Source of the DNA: Vulcanimicrobium winogradskyi
GTDB taxonomy: Bacteria > Vulcanimicrobiota > Vulcanimicrobiia > Vulcanimicrobiales > Vulcanimicrobiaceae
Direction of reading: 5' to 3'
DNA: 64,000 nucleotides
Assembly: GCA_003134965.1 (NCBI GenBank)
Contig: PLDA01000001.1
Span: 186,001-250,000 of the forward strand
The position numbers and the translations under genes are program-made. Positions 34,298 to 43,713 of this stretch are shown piece by piece; position 1 is the first letter of the stretch; every line of letters starts with the position of its first letter. Under the pieces are notes generated by a model that saw only the letters and a program-made list of their open reading frames with translations, ran no database searches and had not been told where the DNA came from.

Positions 34298-35357
34298 CGC
34301 GGGACGCGATCTGCGCGATCGCCGCGCGGATCTCGTCGAGCTCGAGCTGCATCGTGTTCGGGCCGACGGCGAGCTCGAAGGAGCAGACGCGCGGGTGCGC
34401 GGTGCGAGCGAGGTTTTCGAAGACGACCAGGCCGTGCGACTCGGCGACGGCGTCGCGCGCTGCAAGCAGCGCGTCGCGCTCGCCGTCGAGATGGACCGCG
34501 AAGGCGTTGCAGGCGGGCGGATCGGGGCTTGCCGCGACGCCGGGGATATCCCGCAGTGCCGCGGCGATCGCGACCGCGCGCGCATGGTATTCCGGCATCC
34601 GCGGCAGCTCGGTGCGCAGGCCTTCGCGCGCGGCGAGCGCGTACGGAAACATTCTGTACAGCGTCGCACCGGCGCGCCCGATCCAGGTGCGCGCGCCGGC
34701 GATCGTCTCCGCGTCGCCGGCGAGCGCGGCGCCGGCTAGACCGCCGAGCCCCTTGTAAAAGGACACATACACCGTATCCGCGAGCGCGGCGATCTCGGCG
34801 AGCGTCTTGCCGTAGCCGGGAGCCGTCTCCCACAAGCGCGCGCCGTCGAGGTGGAACGCGGCGCCGGTGCCGCGGGCGTGTTCGGCGATCGCGACCAGCT
34901 CGTCCCACGGCGGGACGCGGAATCCCGCGCGCCGTAGCGGGAGCTCGACGACCACTGCTGCAAGGGGATCGCGTACCGCGCGCAGCTCCTGCAGCGTGAA
35001 CGGCTCGGTGGGCGCGCCGACGCGTGCGACGCGCAAGCCGTACAGCGCGCCGATCGCGTCGTTCTCGTCCTCGACGATGTGCGAGCGTGGGTGCGCGGCG
35101 ACGACGCGGCGCGCGCGGCGGTCGGCGTGCACGCGCAGCGCCGAAAGCTGCGCGGCCCTCCCGCTGGTGCAGAACACCGCCGCCTCTTTTCCGAGCAGCG
35201 ATGCGACGGTGCGCTCCAACCCCTCGACGATCGTCCCCGCGCCGTAGACGTCGAAGGGCGCGTCCTCGGAGGTGGCGAGGGCCAGCGCGTGGAGGACGTC
35301 GCCCGGGCTCGCGATGCGTTTGTTCGAGAGGTACCGTTTCGGCGGAGCCTCGATCAC
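34284..35357 (-). CDS. threonine-aldolase-like PLP enzyme
   Basis: A 357-residue fold-type I PLP enzyme of the beta-eliminating lyase/threonine aldolase family. The PLP lysine is Lys202 in YVSFYKGLGGLAGAALAG, and Asp171 in FHLDGARLW contacts the pyridine nitrogen. Expected activity is cleavage of L-threonine or allo-threonine to glycine and acetaldehyde, but related enzymes act on other beta-hydroxy amino acids. The GTG start overlaps the cyclase stop (GTGA), so the two minus-strand genes are co-expressed. Confidence 0.88.
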   Translation of the reverse strand: MIEAPPKRYLSNKRIASPGDVLHALALATSEDAPFDVYGAGTIVEGLERTVASLLGKEAAVFCTSGRAAQLSALRVHADRRARRVVAAHPRSHIVEDENDAIGALYGLRVARVGAPTEPFTLQELRAVRDPLAAVVVELPLRRAGFRVPPWDELVAIAEHARGTGAAFHLDGARLWETAPGYGKTLAEIAALADTVYVSFYKGLGGLAGAALAGDAETIAGARTWIGRAGATLYRMFPYALAAREGLRTELPRMPEYHARAVAIAAALRDIPGVAASPDPPACNAFAVHLDGERDALLAARDAVAESHGLVVFENLARTAHPRVCSFELAVGPNTMQLELDEIRAAIAQIASRATSR

Positions 35358-36313
35358 GCGTTCCGCTTCGCTGGGTACGGCACTTGTACCGTGTTGATGC
35401 GGCGCACGTCGGGCATCGGCTCGATCGCCATGACGTCGATCGGCTTGCGTTTACCGCGGACCGGCTGCGCTCCGAGCGGCCGCACGATGTAGCGCGACAT
35501 ATCGCGGACTTGGTACATCACGTCCTCAGTCGCGACGACCGGCACGCACAGCCGTTTCGAGATTCCCTCGACTCGCTTCGCGATGTTCACCGTGTCGGAG
35601 ACCACCGTCGTGTCGATGTGGCGAGCGTCGCCGACCGTGCCGAAGGTGACCGGGCCCGTGTGGAGACCGACGCCGATCTCGATCTCCGGCCCGAGTCCTT
35701 CGCGGTTGAGGTCCTGGACCGCCGCCTGCAGCGCCAGCGCCGCGTCGAGCGCGTCCTCGACGCAGCGGGGGAACAGCGCCATGTAGCCGTCGCCGAGGTA
35801 CCGGTCGACGCTGCCGCGGTGATCCCGCACGACCCGGGCCGAGCGCGCGAAGAAGTCGGCGATCAGCACGAAGGCGTCCTCCGACGAGAGCTGCTCCGTC
35901 AGCGCCGTCGAGTCGCGGATGTCGGCGAACAGGACCGTCATCGTCTCGGTTGCGCGGTCGCCGATCTCGATGTCGGCCAGCGAGCCCCGCCCCAGCCGGT
36001 CGACCAGGGTGCGGGGCAAGAAGCGGCCGCGTGCCTCGCTCTCGCGCTCGAAGGTGGCGAAGAGACGGGCCGGAGCGTCGCGCGTCGCGGAGACCACCGC
36101 TTGGGCGTACCGGCCGACGGCCGCGAGGCCGAGCACGAGCGCTACCCCGGCGAAGACGTCATCGCCGCCCGCTGCCATCACGCCCGCGGCGAGCGCGGCC
36201 GCGATCGCCGCTTCGAGCGTCTCGCGCTTGCGGCGCAGAGCGGGTCCGGTCCCCAGGGCGAGGACCGCCAGCGCGCCAAGCGCGCCGGCGGCCACCGCCG
36301 TGACGGTCGTCAT
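35354..36313 (-). CDS. class III adenylate/guanylate cyclase, membrane-anchored
   Basis: A 319-residue protein. Two or three N-terminal hydrophobic helices (TTVTAVAAGALGALAVLALG and ETLEAAIAAALAAGVMAAGG) precede a catalytic domain with metal-binding aspartates in VLFADIRDSTALTEQL and VDRYLGDGYMALFPRC, and the transition-state region VVSDTVNIAKRVEGISKRL. The frame runs on upstream across the malic enzyme gene, but ATG 36313 is the first sensible start. It should make cyclic nucleotide at the membrane. The sensory input is not recognisable. Confidence 0.9.
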   Translation of the reverse strand: MTTVTAVAAGALGALAVLALGTGPALRRKRETLEAAIAAALAAGVMAAGGDDVFAGVALVLGLAAVGRYAQAVVSATRDAPARLFATFERESEARGRFLPRTLVDRLGRGSLADIEIGDRATETMTVLFADIRDSTALTEQLSSEDAFVLIADFFARSARVVRDHRGSVDRYLGDGYMALFPRCVEDALDAALALQAAVQDLNREGLGPEIEIGVGLHTGPVTFGTVGDARHIDTTVVSDTVNIAKRVEGISKRLCVPVVATEDVMYQVRDMSRYIVRPLGAQPVRGKRKPIDVMAIEPMPDVRRINTVQVPYPAKRNA

Positions 36314-36436
36314 ACTCGCAGCATTCCCTAATCCGAGCCCGCCCGTCGATATTCGACCGCTGGGATGGGCCGTGCCGGGAGGCCAACAAGCGGTCGGGGC
36401 GAGGACACCCGGCAGGCGATACCGTACCGGAAGTCG

Positions 36437-37888
36437 ATGGCCTCGGCTCCTTCGATCGGCACCCAGCTCGTGATGCGCCTGGAGACCCCGAATACACCCG
36501 GTTCTTTCGGTATCCTGGCGTCGGCGATCGGCGACGCCGGCGGCATGGTCGGAGCCGTCGACACCCGCTCGGTCGGCAAGACGACGATCGTCCGGGACGT
36601 CACGGTCAACGTTGCGAGCGAGCTGATCGGCGATCAGGTCCGCAACGCGATCGAAGCGCTCGACGGCGTCCGCGTCCTCAACGTCTCGGACTCGACCTTC
36701 CTGGCCCATCTCGGCGGTAAGATACGAACCGGGATCACGCGCCCGGTGAAGACGCGCCAGGATCTGTCGACCGTGTACACGCCCGGCGTCGCGCGCGTCT
36801 CGAGCGCGATCGCCGCCGACCCGGCCAAGGCGTACGCACTCACGATCAAGCGCAACACGGTGTGCGTGCTCACCGACGGCACGGCCGTGCTCGGGCTCGG
36901 CGACATCGGTCCGTTCGGCGCGGCGCCGGTGATGGAGGGCAAGTGCATGCTCTTCAAACAGTTCGCCGACATCGACGCGTTCCCGATCTGCCTCGACACG
37001 AAGGACGTCGACCTGATCGTGCAGACCGCGAAGCTCATCGCGCCGATCTTCGGCGGGATCAACCTCGAAGACATCAGCTCGCCGCGCTGCTTCGAGGTCG
37101 AGCGCCGGCTGGTCGAGGAGCTCGACATCCCGGTCATGCACGACGATCAGCACGGCACCGCGGTGGTGATCCTCGCCGCGCTGATGAACGCCGCCGCCGT
37201 CGTCGGGAAGAGCATGGACGAGCTGACGATCGTGCTCACCGGCAGCGGCGCTGCCGGGACGGCGACGATCAAGATGCTGCTCGCCGCCGGCGTGCGCGAC
37301 GTGATCGCGGTCGACCGCGACGGCGCGCTCAGCCGCGACCAGCTTTACGAGAACCCGCACTGGACGTGGCTCGCCGAGCACACGAACCGCGAGCGTCGCC
37401 GCGGCTCGCTGCAGGACGTGCTCAAGGGTGCAGACGTCTTCATCGGCGTGAGCGCCCCGGGGATCTTGCAGCCGGAGTGGATCGGCGCAATGGCGCGCGA
37501 CCCGATCGTTTTCGCGATGGCGAATCCGACCCCCGAGGTGATGCCGGATGCCGCCGCCCCGTACTCGGCGGTCGTGGGAACCGGGCGCAGCGACTTCCCC
37601 AACCAGATCAACAACCTGCTGGCATTCCCCGGTATCTTCCGCGGCGCGCTCGACTGCCGTGCCCGCCGGATCACCGAAGGGATGAAGCTCGCCGCGGCGC
37701 GGGCGATCGCCTCGATCGTCGGCGAGGAGCGCAGCGCGGAGTACATCATCCCGAGCGTGTTCGACTCGCGCGTCGTCGATGCGGTCGCGCAAGCGGTCAA
37801 ACAGGCGGCTATCGAGGAGGGCGTCGCGCGGCGCGAACTGCTGATGCCGGACGACGTTGCCGCCCAGGAGCCGGTGGGAGTTCGCTGA
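36437..37888 (+). CDS. NAD-dependent malic enzyme with N-terminal ACT domain
   Basis: This 483-residue protein joins an ACT regulatory domain (about residues 8-80, TQLVMRLETPNTPGSFGILA) to a prokaryotic-type malic enzyme. Catalytic-domain motifs include VYTPGVARVSSAIAADPAKA, FPICLDTKDVDLIVQ, VMHDDQHGTAVVILAALMNA and the nucleotide loop TGSGAAGTATIKML. It decarboxylates malate to pyruvate. The ACT domain suggests control by a small ligand such as an amino acid. The last base of its stop is the first base of the response regulator ATG. Confidence 0.93.
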   Translation: MASAPSIGTQLVMRLETPNTPGSFGILASAIGDAGGMVGAVDTRSVGKTTIVRDVTVNVASELIGDQVRNAIEALDGVRVLNVSDSTFLAHLGGKIRTGITRPVKTRQDLSTVYTPGVARVSSAIAADPAKAYALTIKRNTVCVLTDGTAVLGLGDIGPFGAAPVMEGKCMLFKQFADIDAFPICLDTKDVDLIVQTAKLIAPIFGGINLEDISSPRCFEVERRLVEELDIPVMHDDQHGTAVVILAALMNAAAVVGKSMDELTIVLTGSGAAGTATIKMLLAAGVRDVIAVDRDGALSRDQLYENPHWTWLAEHTNRERRRGSLQDVLKGADVFIGVSAPGILQPEWIGAMARDPIVFAMANPTPEVMPDAAAPYSAVVGTGRSDFPNQINNLLAFPGIFRGALDCRARRITEGMKLAAARAIASIVGEERSAEYIIPSVFDSRVVDAVAQAVKQAAIEEGVARRELLMPDDVAAQEPVGVR

Positions 37889-38571
37889 TGGAGCGCATCC
37901 TGATCATCGAGGACGACGCCGACGTCGCCCAGTTCGAGAAAGTCATCCTCGAGCGCAACGGGTTCGAAGTGCGGATCGCCAGCACCGGATCGGCCGGCCT
38001 CGAAGCCGAGCCGGTCTTCAAGCCGGCGATCGTGCTGCTCGACGTCGAACTGCCGGACATCTCCGGGCTCGACGTGTGTACCTCGCTCGCCAACTCGTCG
38101 GACGCGTTCATCCTGATGGTGAGCGCGCACTCCAGCGAGAACGACGTCCTCAAGGGTCTCGGGCTCGGCGCCGACGACTACATCCGCAAACCGTTCTCCG
38201 GCAACGAGCTGGTCGCGCGCGTCCAGTCGTTCTTGCGCCGGCGCGAGCGCTCGCGCAAGACCGACCAGGAAGGCCGGCTCCAAGTCGGCGGCGCGGCGCT
38301 GGTCCGTGATTTCCACACCCTCGAGAACAACGGCAAGAGCGTCACGCTGACCGCGCTCGAGTTCCGCCTGTTGTGGTATCTCGCCGAGAACGTCGGCAAG
38401 CTGCTTACCCGTGCGCAGATCCTGGAGCGCGTCTGGAACGACGTCTCGGGCGTCCCGACCCGCGTCGTCGACGTGCACGTGGCCGCGCTCCGCAAGAAAC
38501 TCAACGAGGTCAACGCCACCCTCGCGATCAGCAGCGTCCGCGGCATCGGGTACCGTCTGGACGAACGGTGA
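37888..38571 (+). CDS. OmpR/PhoB-family response regulator
   Basis: A 227-residue two-component regulator. The receiver domain has the acidic pocket IIEDDADVAQFE, phospho-acceptor Asp52 (IVLLDVELPD) and Lys in DYIRKPFSGNEL. A C-terminal winged helix follows (LTALEFRLLWYLAENVGKLL and VVDVHVAALRKKL). GGGAG at 37876-37880 sits 7 nt before ATG. It is coupled to the malic enzyme. No histidine kinase gene is in the window, so it is an orphan here and its signal is unknown. Confidence 0.94.
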   Translation: MERILIIEDDADVAQFEKVILERNGFEVRIASTGSAGLEAEPVFKPAIVLLDVELPDISGLDVCTSLANSSDAFILMVSAHSSENDVLKGLGLGADDYIRKPFSGNELVARVQSFLRRRERSRKTDQEGRLQVGGAALVRDFHTLENNGKSVTLTALEFRLLWYLAENVGKLLTRAQILERVWNDVSGVPTRVVDVHVAALRKKLNEVNATLAISSVRGIGYRLDER

Positions 38572-38572
38572 C

Positions 38573-40009
38573 GTGACGCCGGCGATCGCGCTCGACACGC
38601 GCGATCCGCGGCCGCTGTACGTGCAGATCGCGGATGCGCTGGCGACCGCGATCGAGAGTGGCGAGCTCGCGCCCGAGCAGCGGCTGCCGCCGATCCGCTC
38701 GCTCGCCGGCGAGCTCGACGTCGCCCTCGTCACGGTCTCGCAGGCGTACGAGACGCTGGCAGCGCGCGGTCGCGTCGTCTCGCGCGTGGGGCGCGGCACG
38801 TTCGTCGCGGCAAAAGACGCGGCCGACGACGCACCGTTCGCACGCACCTGGGAACCCTCGCTGCTCTCGCGCGGCGAGCGCATGGAAGGCGTGATGGACC
38901 GGCTCGCGCAGGCGACGGCGCCCGGCGTCATCTCGCTGGCGCGCGCGAACCCCGCTCCCGAAACGTTTCCGATGGCGGAGTTCGGTCGCGCGATGCAGCG
39001 CACGTTCGCCGACGATCCGCCCGAAGCGATGCAGTACCGCGCGAACACGGGCGATTCCGACCTGTGCGCGACGCTCGCCGAGTCGCTGAACGCGCGCGGC
39101 TGCGACGCCGGCGCCGGCGAGATCATCGTCACCTCGGGCGCACAACAGGCGGCCGATCTGATCGCGTCGGTGCTCCTCGCCGATCGCGCCGTGGTCGCGT
39201 CGGAGTCGCCGACCTACCCGGGGACGCTGGGCGTCTTCGACGCCCGTGGCGCGAGCTACGTCGAGGTGCGCAGCGATGCGGACGGCGTGCGCATCGACGA
39301 CGTCGAGCGCGTGTTCGCCGAATACCGGCCGCGACTGTTCTCGATCTGCCCGATCGCCGAGAACCCGACCGGGGTCGTGCTGCCGGCGCGGCGGGGCAAG
39401 GCGATCGTCGAGCTCGCGCGGCGCTACGACGTCGTGATCCTCGAAGACCAGACCGGCTGGATGTTCGCATACGACGGCCCGGCGCCGCCGCCGCTCGCCG
39501 CGTACGACGTCGACGGGCGCGTCGTGATGATGGAGTCGCTCTCGAAGTCGATCTTCCCGGCGCTGCGGATCGGCTACCTGCGCGTGAAGGGTGCGCTGCG
39601 CATGAACATCGAGGCGGCGAAGGTACGAACCGACTCGTTCACCTCGACGCTGACGCAGCGCGCACTGTGGCGCTACTTGCGGACGCCCGCTTATCCGCGG
39701 CACATCAAGGCGGCGCGGTCGCTGTACCGCCGCCGCCGCGATCTGTTCGTCGACGCGCTGGCGCGCGCGCTTCCCTGGGCGGACGTGCGGCCGCCCGACG
39801 CCGGGACCAACGTGTGGCTGCGCCTCCCGCCTCGCTTCTCGACGCAGGCGGCGTTCGATCTGTGCGCCCGCGAAGGTGTCCTGGTGATGCCCGCCGATCC
39901 GTTCTATCCGACCCGCAGCGGGCCGCCGGCACTGCGGCTCTCCTTCGGCGACCTCGACGACGCAGCGTTGTTGCAAGCCGTCGACCGCCTTGCCCGTGCC
40001 CTCCACTAG
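38573..40009 (+). CDS. MocR-type regulator: GntR winged helix fused to aminotransferase-like domain
   Basis: A 478-residue protein starting at GTG 38573, 1 nt after the response regulator. Residues 1-75 form a GntR DNA-binding domain (PLYVQIADALATAIESGELA and LPPIRSLAGELDVALVTVSQ). The remainder is a fold-type I aminotransferase domain with the PLP lysine in MMESLSKSIFPALRIGYLR. MocR proteins usually regulate vitamin B6, GABA or amino-acid genes using a PLP adduct as ligand. The target is not apparent here. Confidence 0.92.
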   Translation: MTPAIALDTRDPRPLYVQIADALATAIESGELAPEQRLPPIRSLAGELDVALVTVSQAYETLAARGRVVSRVGRGTFVAAKDAADDAPFARTWEPSLLSRGERMEGVMDRLAQATAPGVISLARANPAPETFPMAEFGRAMQRTFADDPPEAMQYRANTGDSDLCATLAESLNARGCDAGAGEIIVTSGAQQAADLIASVLLADRAVVASESPTYPGTLGVFDARGASYVEVRSDADGVRIDDVERVFAEYRPRLFSICPIAENPTGVVLPARRGKAIVELARRYDVVILEDQTGWMFAYDGPAPPPLAAYDVDGRVVMMESLSKSIFPALRIGYLRVKGALRMNIEAAKVRTDSFTSTLTQRALWRYLRTPAYPRHIKAARSLYRRRRDLFVDALARALPWADVRPPDAGTNVWLRLPPRFSTQAAFDLCAREGVLVMPADPFYPTRSGPPALRLSFGDLDDAALLQAVDRLARALH

Positions 40010-40025
40010 CCGTTTGAAGGATACG

Positions 40026-42812
40026 ATGAAGCCGAATCGACTCGCGCTCGTTGCCGTGCTGCTCGCGCTCGCACCCTGCGGCGCCGCCGCCGCGCCGACG
40101 CGGAGCCCGCATCCTGCGCCGCGGCACCTCGCTCCGGTAACGTACGCTGCTCCGGCCGGCAACATCCCGGCCGGACACCTGCGCGGCGCGACGTTCGACG
40201 CCGTACTGCCCTCCGGACGCATCGTCACGCCCCTCGGCACGAGCGTCGTCACCGGGATGAACGCACTCGGCGTGGCGTTGACCCCCGACGGACGGTTCGC
40301 GATCGTGAGCAACGACGACGAGCGTGAGGCGCTGGTGCACTCGCAGATCGACTCCACGGCGACCGGCGGTTTCTCGCTCGCCGTCGTCGACGTCGCGACG
40401 ATGCGCGTCGTCGACCGCTATCGCGCGCCGGGCGAGAAGTTCTGGGTCGGCGTCGTCGCGTTGACCGATCCGGCGGACGCCTCGCGCACGCTCGTGCTCG
40501 CGTCCGGCGGTCCGACCAACGCCGTGTACGCGTTCGCCCTCGACCCGAACGGGCATCTCACCGCCGACAAGGCGCACGTCATCACGCCGCCGGTCCCCGG
40601 CGATCCCGCGTACGGGGATCAGAACCACAGTTATCCCGGCACGATCGTGCTCTCGCGCGACGGCCGGCGTGCGTACGTCGTGAACGAGGCGTCGGGGACG
40701 GTCGACGCGATCGACACCGCGACGCGCACGCTGAGCGGTCCCGAGCAGCACGTCGGGTTCTTCCCGTTCGGCGCGGCGTTTGCCGGCGACCGGCTTCTCG
40801 TCACCGACGAGGGCTTGATGCGGTACGCGAAGCTCGCGCAGCCCGCGACGGCGCCGCCGCTGCGGACCGTCGCCTCCGACCCGCAACATGCGTCCGCGCT
40901 CTCGTTCGTCGGGATCGCGCAGAACGGCGATCTGTCGGCGCTTCCGCAGGACGCGCCGCCGTTCGGAAACGCCGCGCTGCCGCTCGATCCCACGCCCGAC
41001 GGTGTGCGGATCGTCGGCGGCGCGCATCCTACCACCGTCATCACGACCCCGGACGGCGCGTACGCATACGTCGCGGTCACGAACGTCGACCGGGTGGCGA
41101 CGATCTCGCTGCGCGGCGCACCGCGCGCGGTCGGGGGCACCGAGTTGCGCCTCTTCGATAGGGGTCCGTTCGGGACGCAGCCCGCTGCGCTCGCGCTCTC
41201 CAAAGACGGATCGCGGCTGTACGTCGCGCTGGCAGGGCTGAACGCCGTGGCCGTGATGGACGCGCGTGATCCCCTCCATCTGCACCGGCTGGGATTGATC
41301 CCGACCGGTTGGTACCCGACCGCGCTCGCGCTCGCGAACGACGACCGTACGCTCTACGTCGTCAACACCAAAGGCTTCGGGCACGACGCCGGCTTCATCG
41401 GCGATCCCTCGATCTTCGCCGACTCCAATGCCACCTGGTCGACGCTGCAAAGGGTCGATCTCGCGGCCGTGCAGCTCAAGTCGACGACGTTGAACGCGCT
41501 GGCCAACACGCGGCGCGTCGTCCCCAAGTCGACCTATCCGAAAGGGCTCGATCACGTCGTCGTGATCCTCGAGGAGAACAAGACGTTCGACGCGATGCTC
41601 GGCGATTTGGGCGCGCCGAACGGCGATCCGTCGCTGGTCTCGTTCGGCGAGAGCGTGACGCCGAATCTCCACGCGCTCGCGCGCCGCTACGGGGTCGCGG
41701 TGAACAACTTCGCCGACGCCGAAGAATCCGACGCCGGTCATCAGTTCTTCGCCGCCGGGATGGCGACGCTGTACACGGAGCGCACGCTGCTCGCGAAAGG
41801 CGGCCGCGCGCCACTCGTCAACAAGAACGAGGATCCCGAAGACTATCCGCGGCTTGGCTACATCTTCAACACCTTGGCACGGCACCGCATCGCATTCCGC
41901 GACTACGGCGACTTCATCCGCCTCAGCGGCTACGACGAGGGCGCGGCGAAGGATCCGAAGGCCGACGATCCGCAGTTCGCCGGCGTCGACGATCGCGACG
42001 CACCGACGCAGGGTCTGGGCGGCCTCTACAGTCTCGACGTTCCGGCGCCTGCCGTGCTCGCCGGTCACATCGATCTCGACTTTCCCGGCTGGAACCTGCG
42101 CATCCGCGACGAGCGGCGCGCAAAGGAGTTCATCCGCGACTACGGTGCGCTGGTCGCGCAGGGGCGCCAGCCGCGGTACACCTTCATCTGGCTGCCGGCG
42201 GACCACTCCGGCGCCGGGGCCGGCATTCCGCCGATCCCGGAAGAGGTCGCCGACGGCGACCGCGCGCTCGGCGCGATCGTCCAGTATCTCTCGCATCTGC
42301 CGTCGTGGCGGCAGACGGCGCTGTTCGTGACGCCCGATGACGCGCAATCCTCGCGCGACCACGTCGACGAGTACCGGACGTACGCGATCGTCGTAGGCCC
42401 ATTCGTCAAGCGGCACTACGTGGGGACGAGGCACCTTTCGACCGTCAGCATCCTCAAGACGACCGAGCAAATCCTCGGCGTGGAAGCGCTCTCGCTCGGC
42501 GATCTGCTCGCCACCGACATGAGCGATTTCTTCACCGCGGCGGGCGGCGACGCGGCGCCGTACGACGCGATCCCGGTGTCGACGCAGACCGCGAGCGCCG
42601 AAGGGAACCGCATCGCGGCGCTGCTCGAGCGGACCGATCAGAGCCGCGCGGATGCCGACACGGCGCGCGGCGGCCGGATCGTCGATCTCTCGCGTCGAGC
42701 CGACAAGCTCGCGGAGCGCCGCTACGCGATGAAGCCGGACGCGTACCGGCGCATGCAGGACGCGCTCTACCGGCGGGCGCTCGCCGTTGTCGACGGCACG
42801 TTCCCGGGGTAA
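40026..42812 (+). CDS. secreted beta-propeller plus phosphoesterase-like protein
   Basis: A 928-residue exported protein (signal peptide LVAVLLALAPCGAAAAP). AAGGA at 40017-40021 precedes ATG by 4 nt. Residues about 60-500 are YncE/lactonase-like propeller blades (VALTPDGRFAIVSND, IVLSRDGRRAYVVNEASGTV, LALSKDGSRLYVALAGLNAV). The second half resembles phosphatase/phospholipase C-like members of the alkaline phosphatase superfamily (HVVVILEENKTFDAMLGDLG, then TPNLHALARRYGVAVNNFAD, and ALFVTPDDAQSSRDHVDEYR). It probably acts in the periplasm or outside. The substrate is unknown. Confidence 0.82.
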   Translation: MKPNRLALVAVLLALAPCGAAAAPTRSPHPAPRHLAPVTYAAPAGNIPAGHLRGATFDAVLPSGRIVTPLGTSVVTGMNALGVALTPDGRFAIVSNDDEREALVHSQIDSTATGGFSLAVVDVATMRVVDRYRAPGEKFWVGVVALTDPADASRTLVLASGGPTNAVYAFALDPNGHLTADKAHVITPPVPGDPAYGDQNHSYPGTIVLSRDGRRAYVVNEASGTVDAIDTATRTLSGPEQHVGFFPFGAAFAGDRLLVTDEGLMRYAKLAQPATAPPLRTVASDPQHASALSFVGIAQNGDLSALPQDAPPFGNAALPLDPTPDGVRIVGGAHPTTVITTPDGAYAYVAVTNVDRVATISLRGAPRAVGGTELRLFDRGPFGTQPAALALSKDGSRLYVALAGLNAVAVMDARDPLHLHRLGLIPTGWYPTALALANDDRTLYVVNTKGFGHDAGFIGDPSIFADSNATWSTLQRVDLAAVQLKSTTLNALANTRRVVPKSTYPKGLDHVVVILEENKTFDAMLGDLGAPNGDPSLVSFGESVTPNLHALARRYGVAVNNFADAEESDAGHQFFAAGMATLYTERTLLAKGGRAPLVNKNEDPEDYPRLGYIFNTLARHRIAFRDYGDFIRLSGYDEGAAKDPKADDPQFAGVDDRDAPTQGLGGLYSLDVPAPAVLAGHIDLDFPGWNLRIRDERRAKEFIRDYGALVAQGRQPRYTFIWLPADHSGAGAGIPPIPEEVADGDRALGAIVQYLSHLPSWRQTALFVTPDDAQSSRDHVDEYRTYAIVVGPFVKRHYVGTRHLSTVSILKTTEQILGVEALSLGDLLATDMSDFFTAAGGDAAPYDAIPVSTQTASAEGNRIAALLERTDQSRADADTARGGRIVDLSRRADKLAERRYAMKPDAYRRMQDALYRRALAVVDGTFPG

Positions 42813-42827
42813 ACTAAACGTCGCGGC

Positions 42828-43244
42828 ATGCGTGCCGCGGACGTTCCTCAGCCGATCCTGCGCCTGACGCTGGCCGTTGTGGTGTGGCCGCACGGCGCCC
42901 AGAAAGCGCTCGGACTCTTCGGCGGACCGGGGATTGCCGGCACGGTCGCGGGGATGGGTTCGTTCGCTGGGATTCCGCCGGCGCTTGCGTACATCGTGAT
43001 CGCGATCGAGTTCCTCGGCCCGATCGCGCTCGTGCTCGGAATCCTGACGCGGCTGGCCGCGCTCGGCATCGCGATCGACATGGCGGTTGCGGCAGTGCTG
43101 ATCCACGCGAAGAACGGCTTCTTCATGAACTTCACGGGAAAGCAAGCCGGGGAGGGCGTCGAGTTCTTCATCCTGATCGTCGGCATCGGCCTCGCGCTCA
43201 CGATCGCGGGGTCTGGCCGCATCGCGATCCTGCCGAAAACGTAA
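42828..43244 (+). CDS. DoxX-family membrane protein
   Basis: A 138-residue protein with four hydrophobic helices. The DoxX pattern is visible in ILRLTLAVVVWPHGAQKALG, VIAIEFLGPIALVLGILTRL and GFFMNFTGKQAGEGVEFFIL. DoxX-like proteins are linked to redox stress or quinone-related functions, but many are uncharacterised. It stands alone between the propeller-phosphoesterase and a toxin-antitoxin pair and ends 1 nt before the convergent toxin gene. Confidence 0.9.
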   Translation: MRAADVPQPILRLTLAVVVWPHGAQKALGLFGGPGIAGTVAGMGSFAGIPPALAYIVIAIEFLGPIALVLGILTRLAALGIAIDMAVAAVLIHAKNGFFMNFTGKQAGEGVEFFILIVGIGLALTIAGSGRIAILPKT

Positions 43245-43245
43245 C

Positions 43246-43713
43246 CTATCGTCGCGTCAGGAGACGCGCATCGAAGACGAATTCCTCGACATTAGGCACG
43301 ACGCGCAGCGCTCTCATCCGTGGGCTCTCCGGATTGATGATGTAATTGCGCTCCGCCGTGACGATCGCGGACGGTATGCCGAGGACCAGCGAGCGGCTCG
43401 ATTGCAGCCATTCCTGACCGTAGCCCGCCGCAGCCGGCGAATCGAGCGAGTTCCAACCGGACGGCGGATCGCCGAGTTCGAGATCGCGCTCCTCGAAGGT
43501 CGCGCCCACGAAGACGAGATCGTTCGGCAGATCTTCCGGATCGACGTTTGCCAGGTACTCGAGCGCCGCGAGCGATCGCGCCGACGAAGCATATGCTGCG
43601 CGCGTTCCGGCGCGGTTCCAGCGACCGCCCGTGCGTTCCGCGCCGATCCCGCTGTATGCCTCCGAGGGTGGCACGGCGTGCAATCGCCGCGTGAGGCGCC
43701 AGACGTGGATCAC
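43246..43713 (-). CDS. RES-domain toxin
   Basis: This 155-residue protein starts at a GTG and has the RES-domain hallmarks: GGRWNRAGTRAAYASSARSL near the start, an early Arg-Leu (VWRLTRR), the acidic segment AALEYLANVDPEDLP, and SLVLGIPSAIVTAERNYIIN. Known RES toxins (MbcT, ParT) degrade NAD or ADP-ribosylate targets. The gene overlaps the upstream Xre-type antitoxin stop by GTGA, the standard antitoxin-first order. Confidence 0.9.
   Translation of the reverse strand: MIHVWRLTRRLHAVPPSEAYSGIGAERTGGRWNRAGTRAAYASSARSLAALEYLANVDPEDLPNDLVFVGATFEERDLELGDPPSGWNSLDSPAAAGYGQEWLQSSRSLVLGIPSAIVTAERNYIINPESPRMRALRVVPNVEEFVFDARLLTRR

Noticed and set aside
36314..37792. N-terminal extension of the cyclase gene
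   Set aside because: It is antisense to the malic enzyme and has no domain; ATG 36313 begins a normal membrane helix.
39705..43145. Minus-strand open frame of about 1150 codons opposite the propeller-phosphoesterase
   Set aside because: Shadow frame with low-complexity Arg/Val/Asp composition; the plus strand has a signal peptide, ribosome site and recognisable domains.
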